A DNA stretch of 64,000 bases from Aliamphritea hakodatensis (GCF_024347195.1 NZ_AP025281.1:310001-374000); one strand, 5' to 3'; shown: positions 51,319-60,695, counted from the stretch's first letter. Translations and numbers: made by a program. Notes: generated by a model not told the origin, from the letters alone.

Positions 51319-52704
51319 ATGAATATCAGCGTTTTTGATCTGTTTAAAATTGGTATCGGACCGTCCAGTTCACATACTGTGGGGCCAATGCGTGCTGCAC
51401 TGGACTTTGTGGCTAAGCTGCGTGAACGCGGCTGCCTGCAACAGGTCAGCGGTGTGAAAATTGAACTGTTCGGTTCACTCGGTGCGACCGGGGTGGGCCA
51501 CGGTTCAGGACCGGCGGTGATTCTGGGTCTGGAAGGTCAGGCCCCGGAGACCATTGATCCTGCGTATATGCAGCCCCGGCTGGATGAAATTAAGCAGCAG
51601 GCAAAGCTGTCACTGGATGGCGAGCATGAGATCAGTTTTGTCGAAGACAATGACCTGCTATACATCTTTGCGCCTCTGCCACAGCATCCGAACGGTATGC
51701 GTTTCAGTGCCCGTGATGCAGCCGGCATCTGCCTGTATACCCGGGAATATTTCTCGGTGGGCGGCGGTTTTGTTGTGGATGAAGATGAAATTGAGTCTGC
51801 AGAACAGGCGGTCCATGACGATGACGATACCGTATTGCCGTATCCGTTCGAAACCATGGAGCAGTTGCTGGGCCACTGTAAATCCAGTGGTTTGTCGATC
51901 AGTGAAATTATGATGGCCAATGAGACTGTGTACCGCAGCGCTGATGATGTCCGTCAGGGCTTGCTGGATATCTGGCATGTGATGCAGGCCTGTGTGCAAC
52001 GTGGCTGTGACATCGAAGGTACTTTACCCGGTGGTCTGGATGTTAAGCGTCGCGCCCCTGAGCTCTATAAAAAACTGATGGGCCGTCCGGAAGCTGCCTT
52101 GCGTGATCCGCTGTCCGCGCTGGACTGGGTGAATCTGTACGCGCTGGCGGTGAATGAAGAAAACGCTGCCGGTGGCCGGGTTGTCACCGCGCCGACCAAC
52201 GGGGCGGCGGGCATTGTGCCTGCTGTGCTGCATTATTACATGCGCTTCTATTACTCCGGCAGTGAGAGCGGTGTGGTGCGCTTCATGCTGACCGCTGCAG
52301 CGGTGGGCATGTTATGTAAGCGCAACGCGTCGATTTCCGGTGCAGAAGTGGGTTGTCAGGGTGAGGTAGGTTCAGCCTGTGCGATGGCAGCGGCCGGTTT
52401 GGCGGCAGTATCCGGCGGTACCCCTGAGCAGATTGAGAACGCGGCTGAAATCGGCATGGAACATAATCTGGGGCTGACCTGCGATCCGATTGCCGGTCTG
52501 GTGCAGGTGCCCTGTATTGAGCGTAACGCCATGGCGTCCATTAAAGCGATTAACGCCAGCCGTATAGCCCTGAATGGTGATGGTGAACACTTCGTCAGCC
52601 TTGATAAAGTAATCAAGACGATGCGGGATACCGGTGCCGACATGCAGAGTAAATATAAAGAAACCTCGCAGGGTGGTCTGGCGGTTAACGTAATCGAGTG
52701 TTAA
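51319..52704 (+). CDS. sdaA: L-serine ammonia-lyase (iron-sulfur)
   Basis: The 461-residue single-chain enzyme deaminates L-serine to pyruvate and ammonia using a 4Fe-4S cluster. The start SVFDLFKIGIGPSSSHTVGP and the cysteine-bearing stretches CKRNASISGAEVGCQGEVG, GLTCDPIAGLVQVPCIERN are hallmark. It follows glyA2 by 64 bp and closes the glycine-to-pyruvate route encoded here. GGAGGG precedes the ATG. Confidence 0.97.
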   Translation: MNISVFDLFKIGIGPSSSHTVGPMRAALDFVAKLRERGCLQQVSGVKIELFGSLGATGVGHGSGPAVILGLEGQAPETIDPAYMQPRLDEIKQQAKLSLDGEHEISFVEDNDLLYIFAPLPQHPNGMRFSARDAAGICLYTREYFSVGGGFVVDEDEIESAEQAVHDDDDTVLPYPFETMEQLLGHCKSSGLSISEIMMANETVYRSADDVRQGLLDIWHVMQACVQRGCDIEGTLPGGLDVKRRAPELYKKLMGRPEAALRDPLSALDWVNLYALAVNEENAAGGRVVTAPTNGAAGIVPAVLHYYMRFYYSGSESGVVRFMLTAAAVGMLCKRNASISGAEVGCQGEVGSACAMAAAGLAAVSGGTPEQIENAAEIGMEHNLGLTCDPIAGLVQVPCIERNAMASIKAINASRIALNGDGEHFVSLDKVIKTMRDTGADMQSKYKETSQGGLAVNVIEC

Positions 52705-52914
52705 AACGCGACCTTTGACGACGCATTTGGCTAAATATTGGACACTGGTCTTATTGCGGCTACGATGTGTCGTTTTTAGTATGTACCTGAGAGTGAAAAG
52801 TCGTAAATAATACCGCTTTCCAAAATGCTGGCTTTATCCCTGTGGATAAGGCCTTTTGCGGAAGCAAATAATAAACAATAAAAGAGCCAACCAGCTTAAT
52901 AGAGGTAGTGAGTA

Positions 52915-54558
52915 ATGGAACGCGAATCCATGGAATTTGACGTCGTCATCGTCGGTGCCGGACCTGCAGGTCTGTCCACCGCTTGCCGACTGATGCAACT
53001 GGCCAATGAGAAAGAGCAGGAACTGACCGTCTGTGTGGTCGAGAAAGGTTCCGAAGTCGGTGCTCATATTCTGTCCGGTGCGGTGGTTGAACCCCGCGCA
53101 CTGAACGAACTGTTCCCGGACTGGAAAGAGCAGGGCGCTCCGCTGAACACAGCGGTCACCGAAGACCAGATTTTCATGCTGAAAGATGCTGAAAATGCCA
53201 AGAAAATTCCTAACGCACTGGTTCCAAAAACCATGCACAACGAAGGCAACTACATTGCCAGCGTTGGTAACCTTTGCCGCTGGTTGGGTGAGCAGGCTGA
53301 ACAGCTGGGTGTTGAAGTATTCCCGGGCTTCCCTGCTGCCAACGTCATTTACGGCGATGACGGCCGTGTTGCCGGTATCGGTACCGGTGATATGGGCCTG
53401 GATGAAGAAGGCGGTCAGAAAGATTCTTACATGCCGGGCATGGACCTGCTGGCCAAGTACACCATCTTCACTGAAGGTTGCCGCGGTCACCTGGGTAAAG
53501 AACTGATTGCCAAGTTCAACCTGGACGAAGGTAAAGATGCCCAGCACTACGGTATCGGCATTAAAGAGCTGTGGGACATTGACCCGGCTAAACATCAGCC
53601 AGGTCTGGTTGTGCACGGTGCCGGCTGGCCACTGACAGATGCCAGCGGCGGTTTCTTCCTGTATCACACGGATAACAACCAGGTGGTTGTGGGTCTGATT
53701 ACCGACCTGAACTACTCGAACCCGCACCTGAGCCCGTTCGATGAATTCCAGCGTATGAAGCACCATCCGGAACTGAAACAGTATCTGGAAGGCGGTACCC
53801 GTGTGTCTTACGGTGCACGTGCGATTGCTAAGGGTGGCCTGAACTCCCTGCCGAAAATGACCATGCCAGGCGCGCTGCTGCTGGGTTGTGATGCCGGTAC
53901 TCTGAACTTCTCCAAGATCAAGGGTACGCACACCGCAATGAAGTCCGGCATGATTGCTGCCGAGACCCTGTTTGATGCCCTGAGCGCCGGTGATGAAGGC
54001 GGTCGTGATCTGACTGCTTACGCTGAGAACTTCAACGATTCATGGTTGTACCAGGAGCTGTATAAGAGCCGTAACTTCGGCCCTGCGATGCACAAGTTCG
54101 GTACGATTCTGGGCGGTGCGTTCAACTTCATCGATCAGAACCTGTTCAGCATTCCGGTTACCCTGCACGACAACAAGCCTGACTATGCAGAAATGAAGCC
54201 GGCCAGCGAGTGCCCGGTGATTGAATATCCTAAGCCGGACGGTGTCATCAGCTTTGATAAGTCTTCTTCTGTGTTCCTGTCGTTCACGAACCACGAAGAA
54301 AATCAGCCATGCCACCTGAAGCTGACCGATGCGTCTATTCCGATGACATCTAACCTGCAGAAGTTTGCGGAACCTGCGCAGCGTTTCTGCCCGGCGGGTG
54401 TTTACGAAATCGTTGAAGACGATGACGGCTCACAGCGCTTCCAGATTAACTCGCAGAACTGCGTTCACTGTAAGACTTGCGACATTAAAGACCCTGCCCA
54501 GAACATTACCTGGGTAACCCCTGAAGGGGGCGGCGGTCCTAACTATCCAAACATGTAA
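52915..54558 (+). CDS. Electron-transfer flavoprotein-ubiquinone oxidoreductase
   Basis: The 547-residue enzyme takes electrons from ETF into the quinone pool. It has the N-terminal FAD motif DVVIVGAGPAGLSTACRL, EKGSEVGAHILSGAVVEP, and a C-terminal 4Fe-4S ferredoxin domain with CPAGVYE and NCVHCKTCDIKDPAQNI. Length and order match bacterial ETF-QO. The etfAB genes are not in the window. Its position after the glycine/serine genes suits respiration of electrons from dimethylglycine- or sarcosine-type dehydrogenases, though it also serves fatty-acid oxidation. Confidence 0.95.
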   Translation: MERESMEFDVVIVGAGPAGLSTACRLMQLANEKEQELTVCVVEKGSEVGAHILSGAVVEPRALNELFPDWKEQGAPLNTAVTEDQIFMLKDAENAKKIPNALVPKTMHNEGNYIASVGNLCRWLGEQAEQLGVEVFPGFPAANVIYGDDGRVAGIGTGDMGLDEEGGQKDSYMPGMDLLAKYTIFTEGCRGHLGKELIAKFNLDEGKDAQHYGIGIKELWDIDPAKHQPGLVVHGAGWPLTDASGGFFLYHTDNNQVVVGLITDLNYSNPHLSPFDEFQRMKHHPELKQYLEGGTRVSYGARAIAKGGLNSLPKMTMPGALLLGCDAGTLNFSKIKGTHTAMKSGMIAAETLFDALSAGDEGGRDLTAYAENFNDSWLYQELYKSRNFGPAMHKFGTILGGAFNFIDQNLFSIPVTLHDNKPDYAEMKPASECPVIEYPKPDGVISFDKSSSVFLSFTNHEENQPCHLKLTDASIPMTSNLQKFAEPAQRFCPAGVYEIVEDDDGSQRFQINSQNCVHCKTCDIKDPAQNITWVTPEGGGGPNYPNM

Positions 54559-54577
54559 GCTTGCAAAAAGCTTGGAG

Positions 54578-54609
54578 AGCGTGACAAAACCCATTGGTCA
54601 CGCTTTCTT
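54578..54609 (+). terminator. First hairpin after ETF-QO
   Basis: AGCGTGAC (54578-54585) and GTCACGCT (54597-54604) form an 8-bp stem with a TTCTT tail. It may be a weak terminator placed before the stronger one at 54684. Confidence 0.5.
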
Positions 54610-54683
54610 CGAGACCAGTTTTGGCTCAGGCAGCGTAGGGATACGTTGCCAACTTTTTTACCTTGTGTATTAACATGTGTAAT

Positions 54684-54717
54684 AAACCTCTCCCGGTTTG
54701 GGCAGAGGTTTTTTTTT
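54684..54717 (+). terminator. Intrinsic terminator (+ strand)
   Basis: AAACCTCT (54684-54691) and AGAGGTTT (54704-54711) form an 8-bp stem ending in nine T residues. Confidence 0.85.
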
Positions 54718-54718
54718 G

Positions 54719-54747
54719 CCAAAAAAAAGAGCAGATGAACTGCTCTT
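54719..54747 (-). terminator. Intrinsic terminator (- strand) of the racemase-like gene
   Basis: AAGAGCAG (54727-54734) and CTGCTCTT (54740-54747) form a stem; read on the minus strand it is followed by a T-run. It lies back to back with the + strand terminator. Confidence 0.88.
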
Positions 54748-54776
54748 AATACTTGAAGCATAAGGGAGGACTGCCG

Positions 54777-55493
54777 TCAGGCAATGGTCCGGTTGACGGT
54801 GGCAGCCACCATCCGGGTCAGGCTGGTCAGGTCGAATACCGGCAGTGCAAAGCGCTTTTGTAAGGCCGGTGCGAAATGCGACAGGTCGGTACATTCCAGC
54901 ACAATTGAGCCTACATCCGGATTGTTGTTCAGCATGTTTTCAACGACGGCGCATAATTCCTGTTCGAATAATGCCATATCAAGATCATTGTATTTTGCCT
55001 TGAGGATGACATCACTGAACTGTGTCTGTTCCTGCATGCCGGCAACCACAATCGCTTCATCCCCGATGCCCACGCCGGTGAGGTGATCTGCTGTCAGGGC
55101 GTCGCTGTTCGCAACCACAACGCCGACTTTCTGATCAGATCTGAGCATGCGCGATACCAGAGGCACCTGAATCAGGCTGGACATGAATACCGGAATGTTA
55201 ACCGCATCAGCCAGTGCTTTCTGGTGCAGTGCCAGGAAACCGCAGCTGCCGGTAATCGCTTTAACGCCTTCGCTTTCCAGCTCTTTGGCCGCGTCAATAA
55301 AAGGTTTCAGCAGTTCCGGGTCCCGCTCGCGGATTAAGCGGTCAATCGTTGCACCTTTAACGGTTTTATACAGAATCGGGAAATCAAAACAGGCAGGGTG
55401 TTTGATGTGCCCGTTTGGTTTGGGAAAGTAAGATTCCAGGGAGATGACCCCGACAGGAACGTCACAGATGTTATAGCCACCCTGTAAAATCAT
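54777..55493 (-). CDS. Asp/Glu/hydantoin racemase-family protein
   Basis: The 238-residue protein has the two-cysteine pattern of the aspartate/glutamate racemase superfamily: ITGSCGFLAL (~residue 84) and VLECTDLSHF (~residue 208). Both catalytic Cys are present, so cofactor-independent racemisation or a related decyclisation is possible. The N-terminal half is longer than in MurI. It is 87 bp downstream of a D-amino-acid-dehydrogenase-like gene on the same strand, so the pair may convert L- and D-forms of an amino acid for oxidation. AAGG precedes the ATG. Confidence 0.82.
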   Translation of the reverse strand: MILQGGYNICDVPVGVISLESYFPKPNGHIKHPACFDFPILYKTVKGATIDRLIRERDPELLKPFIDAAKELESEGVKAITGSCGFLALHQKALADAVNIPVFMSSLIQVPLVSRMLRSDQKVGVVVANSDALTADHLTGVGIGDEAIVVAGMQEQTQFSDVILKAKYNDLDMALFEQELCAVVENMLNNNPDVGSIVLECTDLSHFAPALQKRFALPVFDLTSLTRMVAATVNRTIA

Positions 55494-55580
55494 AGTGATA
55501 CCTTTTAGTTAATGGTGTTGTACGAAATAAAGTTTATGCACTGCCTGTGATCACCGCCGGATCCAGTTAGCCCATTGCTG

Positions 55581-56822
55581 TCAGTTGAAGCGCTCAGGTG
55601 CAAAAGGCGTAAGGTCTACAGCGCCGGGTTCGCCCTGTATCGCACAGGATATCAGCTGACCGGTTACCGCGCCGAAAGTCAGCCCCAGATGGCCGTGGCC
55701 GAAGCCCAGACTGATCTGTGGATAACGTTGCAGCGGGCCGATGACCGGCAACGAGTCCGGTGTTGAAGGCCGGCTGCCGACCCAGGTGGATGTGATGTGT
55801 GGCGTTTCGCCCAGCATGACCTTGGCGTGTTCCAGCATGGTTTGCGCCTTGGATTCATCCAGCGGTGCATCGGCGGCAGCAAATTCAGCAGTCCCGGCGA
55901 GCCGGACACCACCGGCCATCGGTGTCAGGAATACGGATTTGTCCAGCCAGCCGACCGGACGCTGCAGCTGTTTTTCACCAAGATCCAGCGTTAAATGATA
56001 GCCCCGCTCGCTGACCATCGGCATTTTAACCCCCAGCGGCGTTAGCAGTTCTTTGGATGCCACGCCGGCACAGATAACCAGATGATCGAATTCAAGGGTT
56101 TCATCTGTCAGCTTTACACTGACTCCGGGAATTTTCGGTGTAACTGATAAGGCCTGATCGCGTAGGATTTTACCGCCATTGCCCGTAAAGTGCTCCGCAT
56201 AACGGCGGCACAGGCCCAGCGGGCTGACGGTAAAGCGGGTATCCGGATAGAAGACACCGCCGGCATGAAAGGCCGCCAGATCCGGTTCCAGATCTGCTAC
56301 CTGTCCGGCATTCAGAAATTCAAGGTTAACCCCTTGCTGCCGGCGTTCAAGCAGGTCTCCCTGCTGGGCGTTCTGAAAGTCCTGCTGATCAGCAAACAGC
56401 CCCAGACAGCCTTGCGCTTTGATCAGATCCTGCGCACCGCTGATTCTGAGCAGGGTTTCATCGGCCTGTACGGTGTGCTGGTGTAACTGGGATAAGGCGA
56501 TCTTGCCTTTGGCATAATTGTCGGCGAAACAGGCTTTGAAAAACCGCCAGCCATACGGAAGCAGTTTAGGGATATAGTTGCTGTGCATTGAAAGCGGGCT
56601 GGAGCTGTCCATGAGCAGCCCCGGCATTTTCCGCATCATGGAAAAGCGTGCAAAGGGTAAGCGTGCATAGTCGGCAAACAGGCCTGCGTTACCAAAAGAT
56701 GCCCCCATGCCCGGTAATTCTTTGTCGATAAGGGTGACCTGGTAACCTGCTTTTTGCAGCCATAACGCCGTTGATAAACCCACGACGCCGGCGCCAATAA
56801 TGCCAATCTGAGAATCTTGCAT
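55581..56822 (-). CDS. FAD-dependent D-amino-acid dehydrogenase-like oxidoreductase
   Basis: The 413-residue DAO-family flavoprotein starts with QIGIIGAGVVGLSTALWLQK and the FAD-binding ...DKELPGMGASFGNAGLFADY. The middle carries a DadA-like region (HAGGVFYPDTRFTVSPL), and the end has RPSTPDSLPVIGPLQRYPQ and GHGHLGLTFGAVTGQLI. It should oxidise a D-amino acid to a keto acid, feeding electrons to the respiratory chain. ATG 56822 is chosen because the FAD motif follows at once; a longer in-frame start adds 39 unconserved residues. Closest to DadA, but the substrate is open. Confidence 0.88.
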   Translation of the reverse strand: MQDSQIGIIGAGVVGLSTALWLQKAGYQVTLIDKELPGMGASFGNAGLFADYARLPFARFSMMRKMPGLLMDSSSPLSMHSNYIPKLLPYGWRFFKACFADNYAKGKIALSQLHQHTVQADETLLRISGAQDLIKAQGCLGLFADQQDFQNAQQGDLLERRQQGVNLEFLNAGQVADLEPDLAAFHAGGVFYPDTRFTVSPLGLCRRYAEHFTGNGGKILRDQALSVTPKIPGVSVKLTDETLEFDHLVICAGVASKELLTPLGVKMPMVSERGYHLTLDLGEKQLQRPVGWLDKSVFLTPMAGGVRLAGTAEFAAADAPLDESKAQTMLEHAKVMLGETPHITSTWVGSRPSTPDSLPVIGPLQRYPQISLGFGHGHLGLTFGAVTGQLISCAIQGEPGAVDLTPFAPERFN

Positions 56823-57005
56823 AATCACGTAACCCGCTGAAAGACAGGCCCTAAATAGTCTTATCGTCTCTGGAATTAACCCGCTGCAGGCGGGCTGTAA
56901 AAAGCCTGCTGGTCTGCAGTGAGCATCGACAGTGAACACCCGCGGGAACCCCCGGCTCAGGCGGACACTTAAGGTTTTAAAATGACAAGGGCAAGGGACG
57001 TCACG

Positions 57006-57019
57006 ACTTAAATTTAAGT
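57006..57019. promoter_or_regulatory. Exact 14-bp palindrome
   Basis: ACTTAAATTTAAGT is fully symmetric. It lies between the divergent dadA-like and tct genes and could be an operator for either. Confidence 0.45.
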
Positions 57020-57120
57020 GGGACTGGATATACCGGCAGCTGAAATTTAGCGTTTTGGTTTTGCACTTATTGTTATTTTTGGCCTGCTTTTAGTTGGGCC
57101 TAAACCTTCACGAACTTATT

Positions 57121-57148
57121 ATTTGCGGCAATCTTTATAATCGCAAAT
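57121..57148. promoter_or_regulatory. Inverted repeat enclosing a -10-like box
   Basis: ATTTGCG (57121-57127) and CGCAAAT (57142-57148) are exact inverted copies. TATAAT at 57136-57141 lies inside, touching the right arm. A protein bound here would cover the promoter. Confidence 0.5.
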
Positions 57149-57221
57149 CGTATTTTTTTAAGATTTCATCAGTTTTATTTATATTTTAATAATGCACCCG
57201 TTTCCGGGCTGTAGAGCGTGT

Positions 57222-57336
57222 TACCGGTATCGCTTACGGCTGAACCGGTAGATGAGTTGTCGGCAAGCTGATACTGGATATACGCCGGATGCCGGCAGCC
57301 AGAGCCGTTTATCCGGGGATTCCGGCGTGTATCAGC
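57222..57336 (+). ncRNA. Structured element upstream of tctBAC
   Basis: TACCGGT/ACCGGTA (57222-57250) is followed by a long stem: CTGATAC (57268-57274), 7-nt bulge, ACGCCGG (57282-57288) pair with CCGGCGT (57322-57328) and GTATCAG (57329-57335), with GC-rich folding inside. This suggests a folded RNA leader or a small RNA. I recognise no class. Confidence 0.4.
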
Positions 57337-57621
57337 CATATAAAACTGCTTAATTTTGCAGAGACTAAAAACATAAGCAGAATTTATATAATCAAATATA
57401 TTTTCGATTTGTATCTATGAACGGTTGAATTAGACTGGTTAATAATCGCGCATTGTTACCAGGGAACATACATAACAGGATTTCAGGGTTTGTTACCCGT
57501 CAGTCCACTGTTACTGAGAGATTTACAACGACACAGCGGATGTCAGAAAAGCGCCAATAATTAAATAAATGCCCGTCCTTAAAATTACCGAGGCATATAA
57601 CAATAAAAATTCGGAGGACCA

Positions 57622-58086
57622 ATGGACAGACGTAAAGTCGATGTCGTACTTGCGACCGTACTCATTATAATTTCCCTGATCATACTGACCAGCGATCAGC
57701 TGGTGGAAGGCGGCGCCGAAACGGACTTAGGTTCGATGTTCCTGCCCCGCATTGTTGCAGTACTGATCATCCTTTTCTCCGCCACTATCGGTATTCAGTC
57801 TCTTAAAAATCTGCTTCAGCGCAAAGAGATGGAAGATAAAGAACTCATCGTGACCAATGGTTACGGCGGCATCTTTATCTATATCGGTATTTTCATTGCT
57901 TACTGGTTGCTGGTGCCTGTCTTCGGATTTCTGGTGACGACTCCTTTTGTCATGTTCAGCGTTGCGCTGCTGCTGGGTGGCCGTAACTGGATCCCAATGA
58001 CGGCCGTTTCGGTGATTACACCGATCCTGATTTTCTATGGTTCCAGTCAGTTCCTGCGGGTGTTTCTGCCCACCTGGTCGCTGTAA
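57622..58086 (+). CDS. Tripartite tricarboxylate transporter, small subunit TctB
   Basis: The 154-residue protein has four hydrophobic segments (~9-24, 40-60, 88-108, 115-150) and the TctB pattern, with SMFLPRIVAVLIILFSATIG after the first helix. It is the small membrane part of a TTT uptake system for carboxylates such as citrate, glutarate or aromatic acids. GGAGG precedes the ATG. It heads tctB-tctA-tctC, with gaps of 15 and 98 bp. Confidence 0.88.
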   Translation: MDRRKVDVVLATVLIIISLIILTSDQLVEGGAETDLGSMFLPRIVAVLIILFSATIGIQSLKNLLQRKEMEDKELIVTNGYGGIFIYIGIFIAYWLLVPVFGFLVTTPFVMFSVALLLGGRNWIPMTAVSVITPILIFYGSSQFLRVFLPTWSL

Positions 58087-58101
58087 GTAAGGGGTGTTGT
58101 A

Positions 58102-59613
58102 ATGTTTGACAATATTATTAGTGGCTTTGGGGCAATTCTTTCTGTCGGCCCGATTCTCGGTATTATCGCCGGTGTCATCATCGGTATTATTTTCGGCGCG
58201 ATTCCCGGTATTTCCGGCATCATGGCCATCGCCATTATTCTGCCGCTGACCTTTTATGTTGATCCTATTATCGGTATCACGATGTTGCTGGCGGTGTATA
58301 AGGCCGGTATCTATGGCGGGTCTATTTCAGCCATTCTGATCAATACGCCGGGTGCGGCCGCGTCCTTTTTAACCGCGGTGGATGGTAACGCGCTGACGAA
58401 GGCCGGTAAGGCCGGTAAGGCGCTGGATATATCGCTGTTTTCTTCGGTATCCGGGGAGATGCTGGCGACCCTGGTACTGATCCTTGTGGCGGCGCCTATT
58501 TCGGCAATTTCCCTGCAGGCCGGCCCCATTGAGAAAGTCTTCCTGCTGCTGTTTGCCTTTACCGTTATCGGCACGCTTGCGGGTGAGTCTATTCCCCGTG
58601 GCTTGCTGTCCTGCTGCTTAGGGATGCTGTTTGCGATGGTGGGGATGTCCACGATTACCGGTGCTTCCCGCTTTACCTTTGGCTATACCGAACTGATGGC
58701 AGGCTTCACCTTCACGCCGATGCTGATCGGTATTCTGGTGATGCCGGAGGTGATCAATGTGATTCGCCGGCGCCGGGTGCCGCATCATGAGATGATGATT
58801 ACGCACTCGCCTGATCCGGCTGATAACCGCATCAGCTTTAAGGAGTTCCGTTCTGTCTTCCGGACGATCCTGAAGTCCAGCGGCATCGGCACATTCATCG
58901 GTGCATTACCGGGCCTGGGTTCCAGTACCGCTGCCTTTATCGCGTACGGTGAGGCTAAGCGCACCTCGAAGAAACCGGAGGAGTACGGTAAAGGTTCTGT
59001 TGAAGGTATCGCGGCTGCGGAGTCTGCCAATAACGCGGTGTGTGGTTCCAGTATGATCCCGATGCTGACCCTGAGTATTCCCGGCGATGACGTAGCGGCG
59101 CTGCTGATGGGGGCATTCCTGATCCATGGTTTAACGCCGGGTCCGTTAATCTTCTTCGAACACACTGAAACCATTTATGCGATTTTCGCCGGCTTCCTGA
59201 TCACGGATCTGTTCCTGCTGGGGATCGCCAAGTCGGGTTTCCGCTTCTTTGTGAAGATTGCCTCACTGCGCCGTTATTACATATTCCCCTGTGTCACGGT
59301 ATTTGCTTTCACCGGTGCCTTCACTGCGGGCCAGAATATGAACGACATTCTGATCCTGATTGCCTTCACCATCATGGGCTACTCCATGCGGGTGTTCGGG
59401 CTGAATCCGGCGGTGTTCATTATCGGCTTTATTCTGACGCCCTTCCTTGAACAGAATCTGGATCAGGCGCTGGCGATTGTCGGTACTGACTACCACCTAT
59501 TCTTTGCTTCACCTTTCTCCTGGGTATTTATCGCCCTGTCGGCTTTCTTCGTTTATTCGAGCATTCGGATGCGCAATAAGGCCGCCAGAACCCCACAGGA
59601 AAAAGCTGTCTAG
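58102..59613 (+). CDS. Tripartite tricarboxylate transporter, large subunit TctA
   Basis: The 503-residue protein has about twelve membrane segments. Typical motifs are GAIPGISGIMAIAIILPLTF, INTPGAAASFLTAVDGNALTKAGKAGKAL (core NTPGAAASFLTAVDG), GIGTFIGALPGLGSSTAAFI and NAVCGSSMIPMLTLSIPGDDVAALLMG (core IPMLTLSIPGD). This is the transport subunit of the TTT system. It is 15 bp after tctB. Confidence 0.96.
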   Translation: MFDNIISGFGAILSVGPILGIIAGVIIGIIFGAIPGISGIMAIAIILPLTFYVDPIIGITMLLAVYKAGIYGGSISAILINTPGAAASFLTAVDGNALTKAGKAGKALDISLFSSVSGEMLATLVLILVAAPISAISLQAGPIEKVFLLLFAFTVIGTLAGESIPRGLLSCCLGMLFAMVGMSTITGASRFTFGYTELMAGFTFTPMLIGILVMPEVINVIRRRRVPHHEMMITHSPDPADNRISFKEFRSVFRTILKSSGIGTFIGALPGLGSSTAAFIAYGEAKRTSKKPEEYGKGSVEGIAAAESANNAVCGSSMIPMLTLSIPGDDVAALLMGAFLIHGLTPGPLIFFEHTETIYAIFAGFLITDLFLLGIAKSGFRFFVKIASLRRYYIFPCVTVFAFTGAFTAGQNMNDILILIAFTIMGYSMRVFGLNPAVFIIGFILTPFLEQNLDQALAIVGTDYHLFFASPFSWVFIALSAFFVYSSIRMRNKAARTPQEKAV

Positions 59614-59711
59614 CCAGAATTATGAACCCCAAACTTCACACCGACTAAAGCTAAGGGCAGTCCGGTGCGGATAAACACTACTTAAATAAAAATAACGCTA
59701 GGAAATAAAGT

Positions 59712-60656
59712 ATGAAAAATACCAAAAAAACCTTATTAGCCTTGGCCGGTGCTTTAGCGGTTTCTTTCTCTGCAGGTGCGATGGCGGAATATCCTGAAAA
59801 GCCGATTAATGTCATTGTACCTTACGGTGCCGGTGGTGATTCCGACCTGACAACCCGTATCTGGGCGGATGCTGTTGAGAAAGAGCTGGGCGTACCGGTT
59901 GTTGTTATCAACAAAGCTGGCGGTGGCGGTGTGGTGGGGACGTCTTTCGTTGCCAACTCCAAGAATGATGGCTACACCCTGATCAATGCCGGTCTGGGTA
60001 ACATGCTGGTAACCCCTAACTTCAGCAAGACACCTTATGACTTCGGCAGCTTCGAGCCGGTTGTTAAGATGACGGCAGTGCCGCTGGCGGTTGTGGTTGC
60101 AGAAGACAGCCCGTACACCAACTTTGATGAGTTCGTTGCCGGTGCTAAAGCCAACAAGCTGACCCAGGGTTCATGGGGTGCTTCATCTTCCGGCACCATT
60201 CTGGCCAACATCATTGCTGACCAGGCCGGTTACAGCGTTAAGTATGTACACGCGAAAGGTGCTGCAGCATCCATGGTATCTGTGATCGGTGGTCACATTG
60301 ATTCAGCGGTTTCCTTCCCGCCGGCGTTCGGCCCTCATGTGAAGGCTGACCGTGCCCGTGCACTGGTGATGAACCAGAAGATGGATGCTTTCCCGGGCGT
60401 GCCTACTTTTGCAGACTACGGTATCGAGGGCAGCTTTGAAGGCTGGTCCGGCGTTTTCGCACCTAAGGGTGTACCTCAGGAAGTTGTGGATAAGCTGGTT
60501 GCTGCGACGACTAAGGTAATGAAAGACCCTCAGGTGATGAAAGCTTACGAAAACATCGGTGCGGTTATCGACTTCCGTCAGGGACCTGAGTGGGTTGCTG
60601 ATATGAAAGTCACTTATGACATCATGAAAGATGCGGCTGCTAAGGTGAAGAAATAA
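59712..60656 (+). CDS. Tripartite tricarboxylate transporter, periplasmic binding protein TctC
   Basis: The 314-residue protein has a signal peptide (cleavage after AGAMA, residue ~25) and begins the mature part with EYPEKPINVIVPYGAGGDSDLTTRIWAD, the Bug/TctC-family start (shown here in part: PINVIVPYGAGGDSD). VINKAGGGGVVGTSFVANS and VYAPKGVPQ-type FAPKGVPQEVVDKL follow. The substrate is not readable but should be an organic acid. AGGAAATAAAGT precedes the ATG. Confidence 0.94.
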   Translation: MKNTKKTLLALAGALAVSFSAGAMAEYPEKPINVIVPYGAGGDSDLTTRIWADAVEKELGVPVVVINKAGGGGVVGTSFVANSKNDGYTLINAGLGNMLVTPNFSKTPYDFGSFEPVVKMTAVPLAVVVAEDSPYTNFDEFVAGAKANKLTQGSWGASSSGTILANIIADQAGYSVKYVHAKGAAASMVSVIGGHIDSAVSFPPAFGPHVKADRARALVMNQKMDAFPGVPTFADYGIEGSFEGWSGVFAPKGVPQEVVDKLVAATTKVMKDPQVMKAYENIGAVIDFRQGPEWVADMKVTYDIMKDAAAKVKK

Positions 60657-60670
60657 GCCATAGCACATCG

Positions 60671-60695
60671 TCCGGCAGCCTGACAGGCTGCCGGA
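60671..60695 (+). terminator. Hairpin after tctC
   Basis: TCCGGCAGCCT (60671-60681) and AGGCTGCCGGA (60685-60695) form a perfect 11-bp stem with a 3-nt loop. No T-run follows, so it may mark an mRNA 3' end or a Rho-dependent stop. Confidence 0.7.

Larger units (their letters stand above)
56823..57621. other. 799-bp gap with operators and a folded element before tctBAC
   Basis: No protein gene is supported. It holds a 14-bp palindrome (57006-57019), an inverted repeat around a TATAAT (57121-57148), and a long folding region (57222-57336). The last bases carry GGAGG before tctB. The regulators are unknown; the LysR gene at 60954 is a candidate. Confidence 0.6.
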
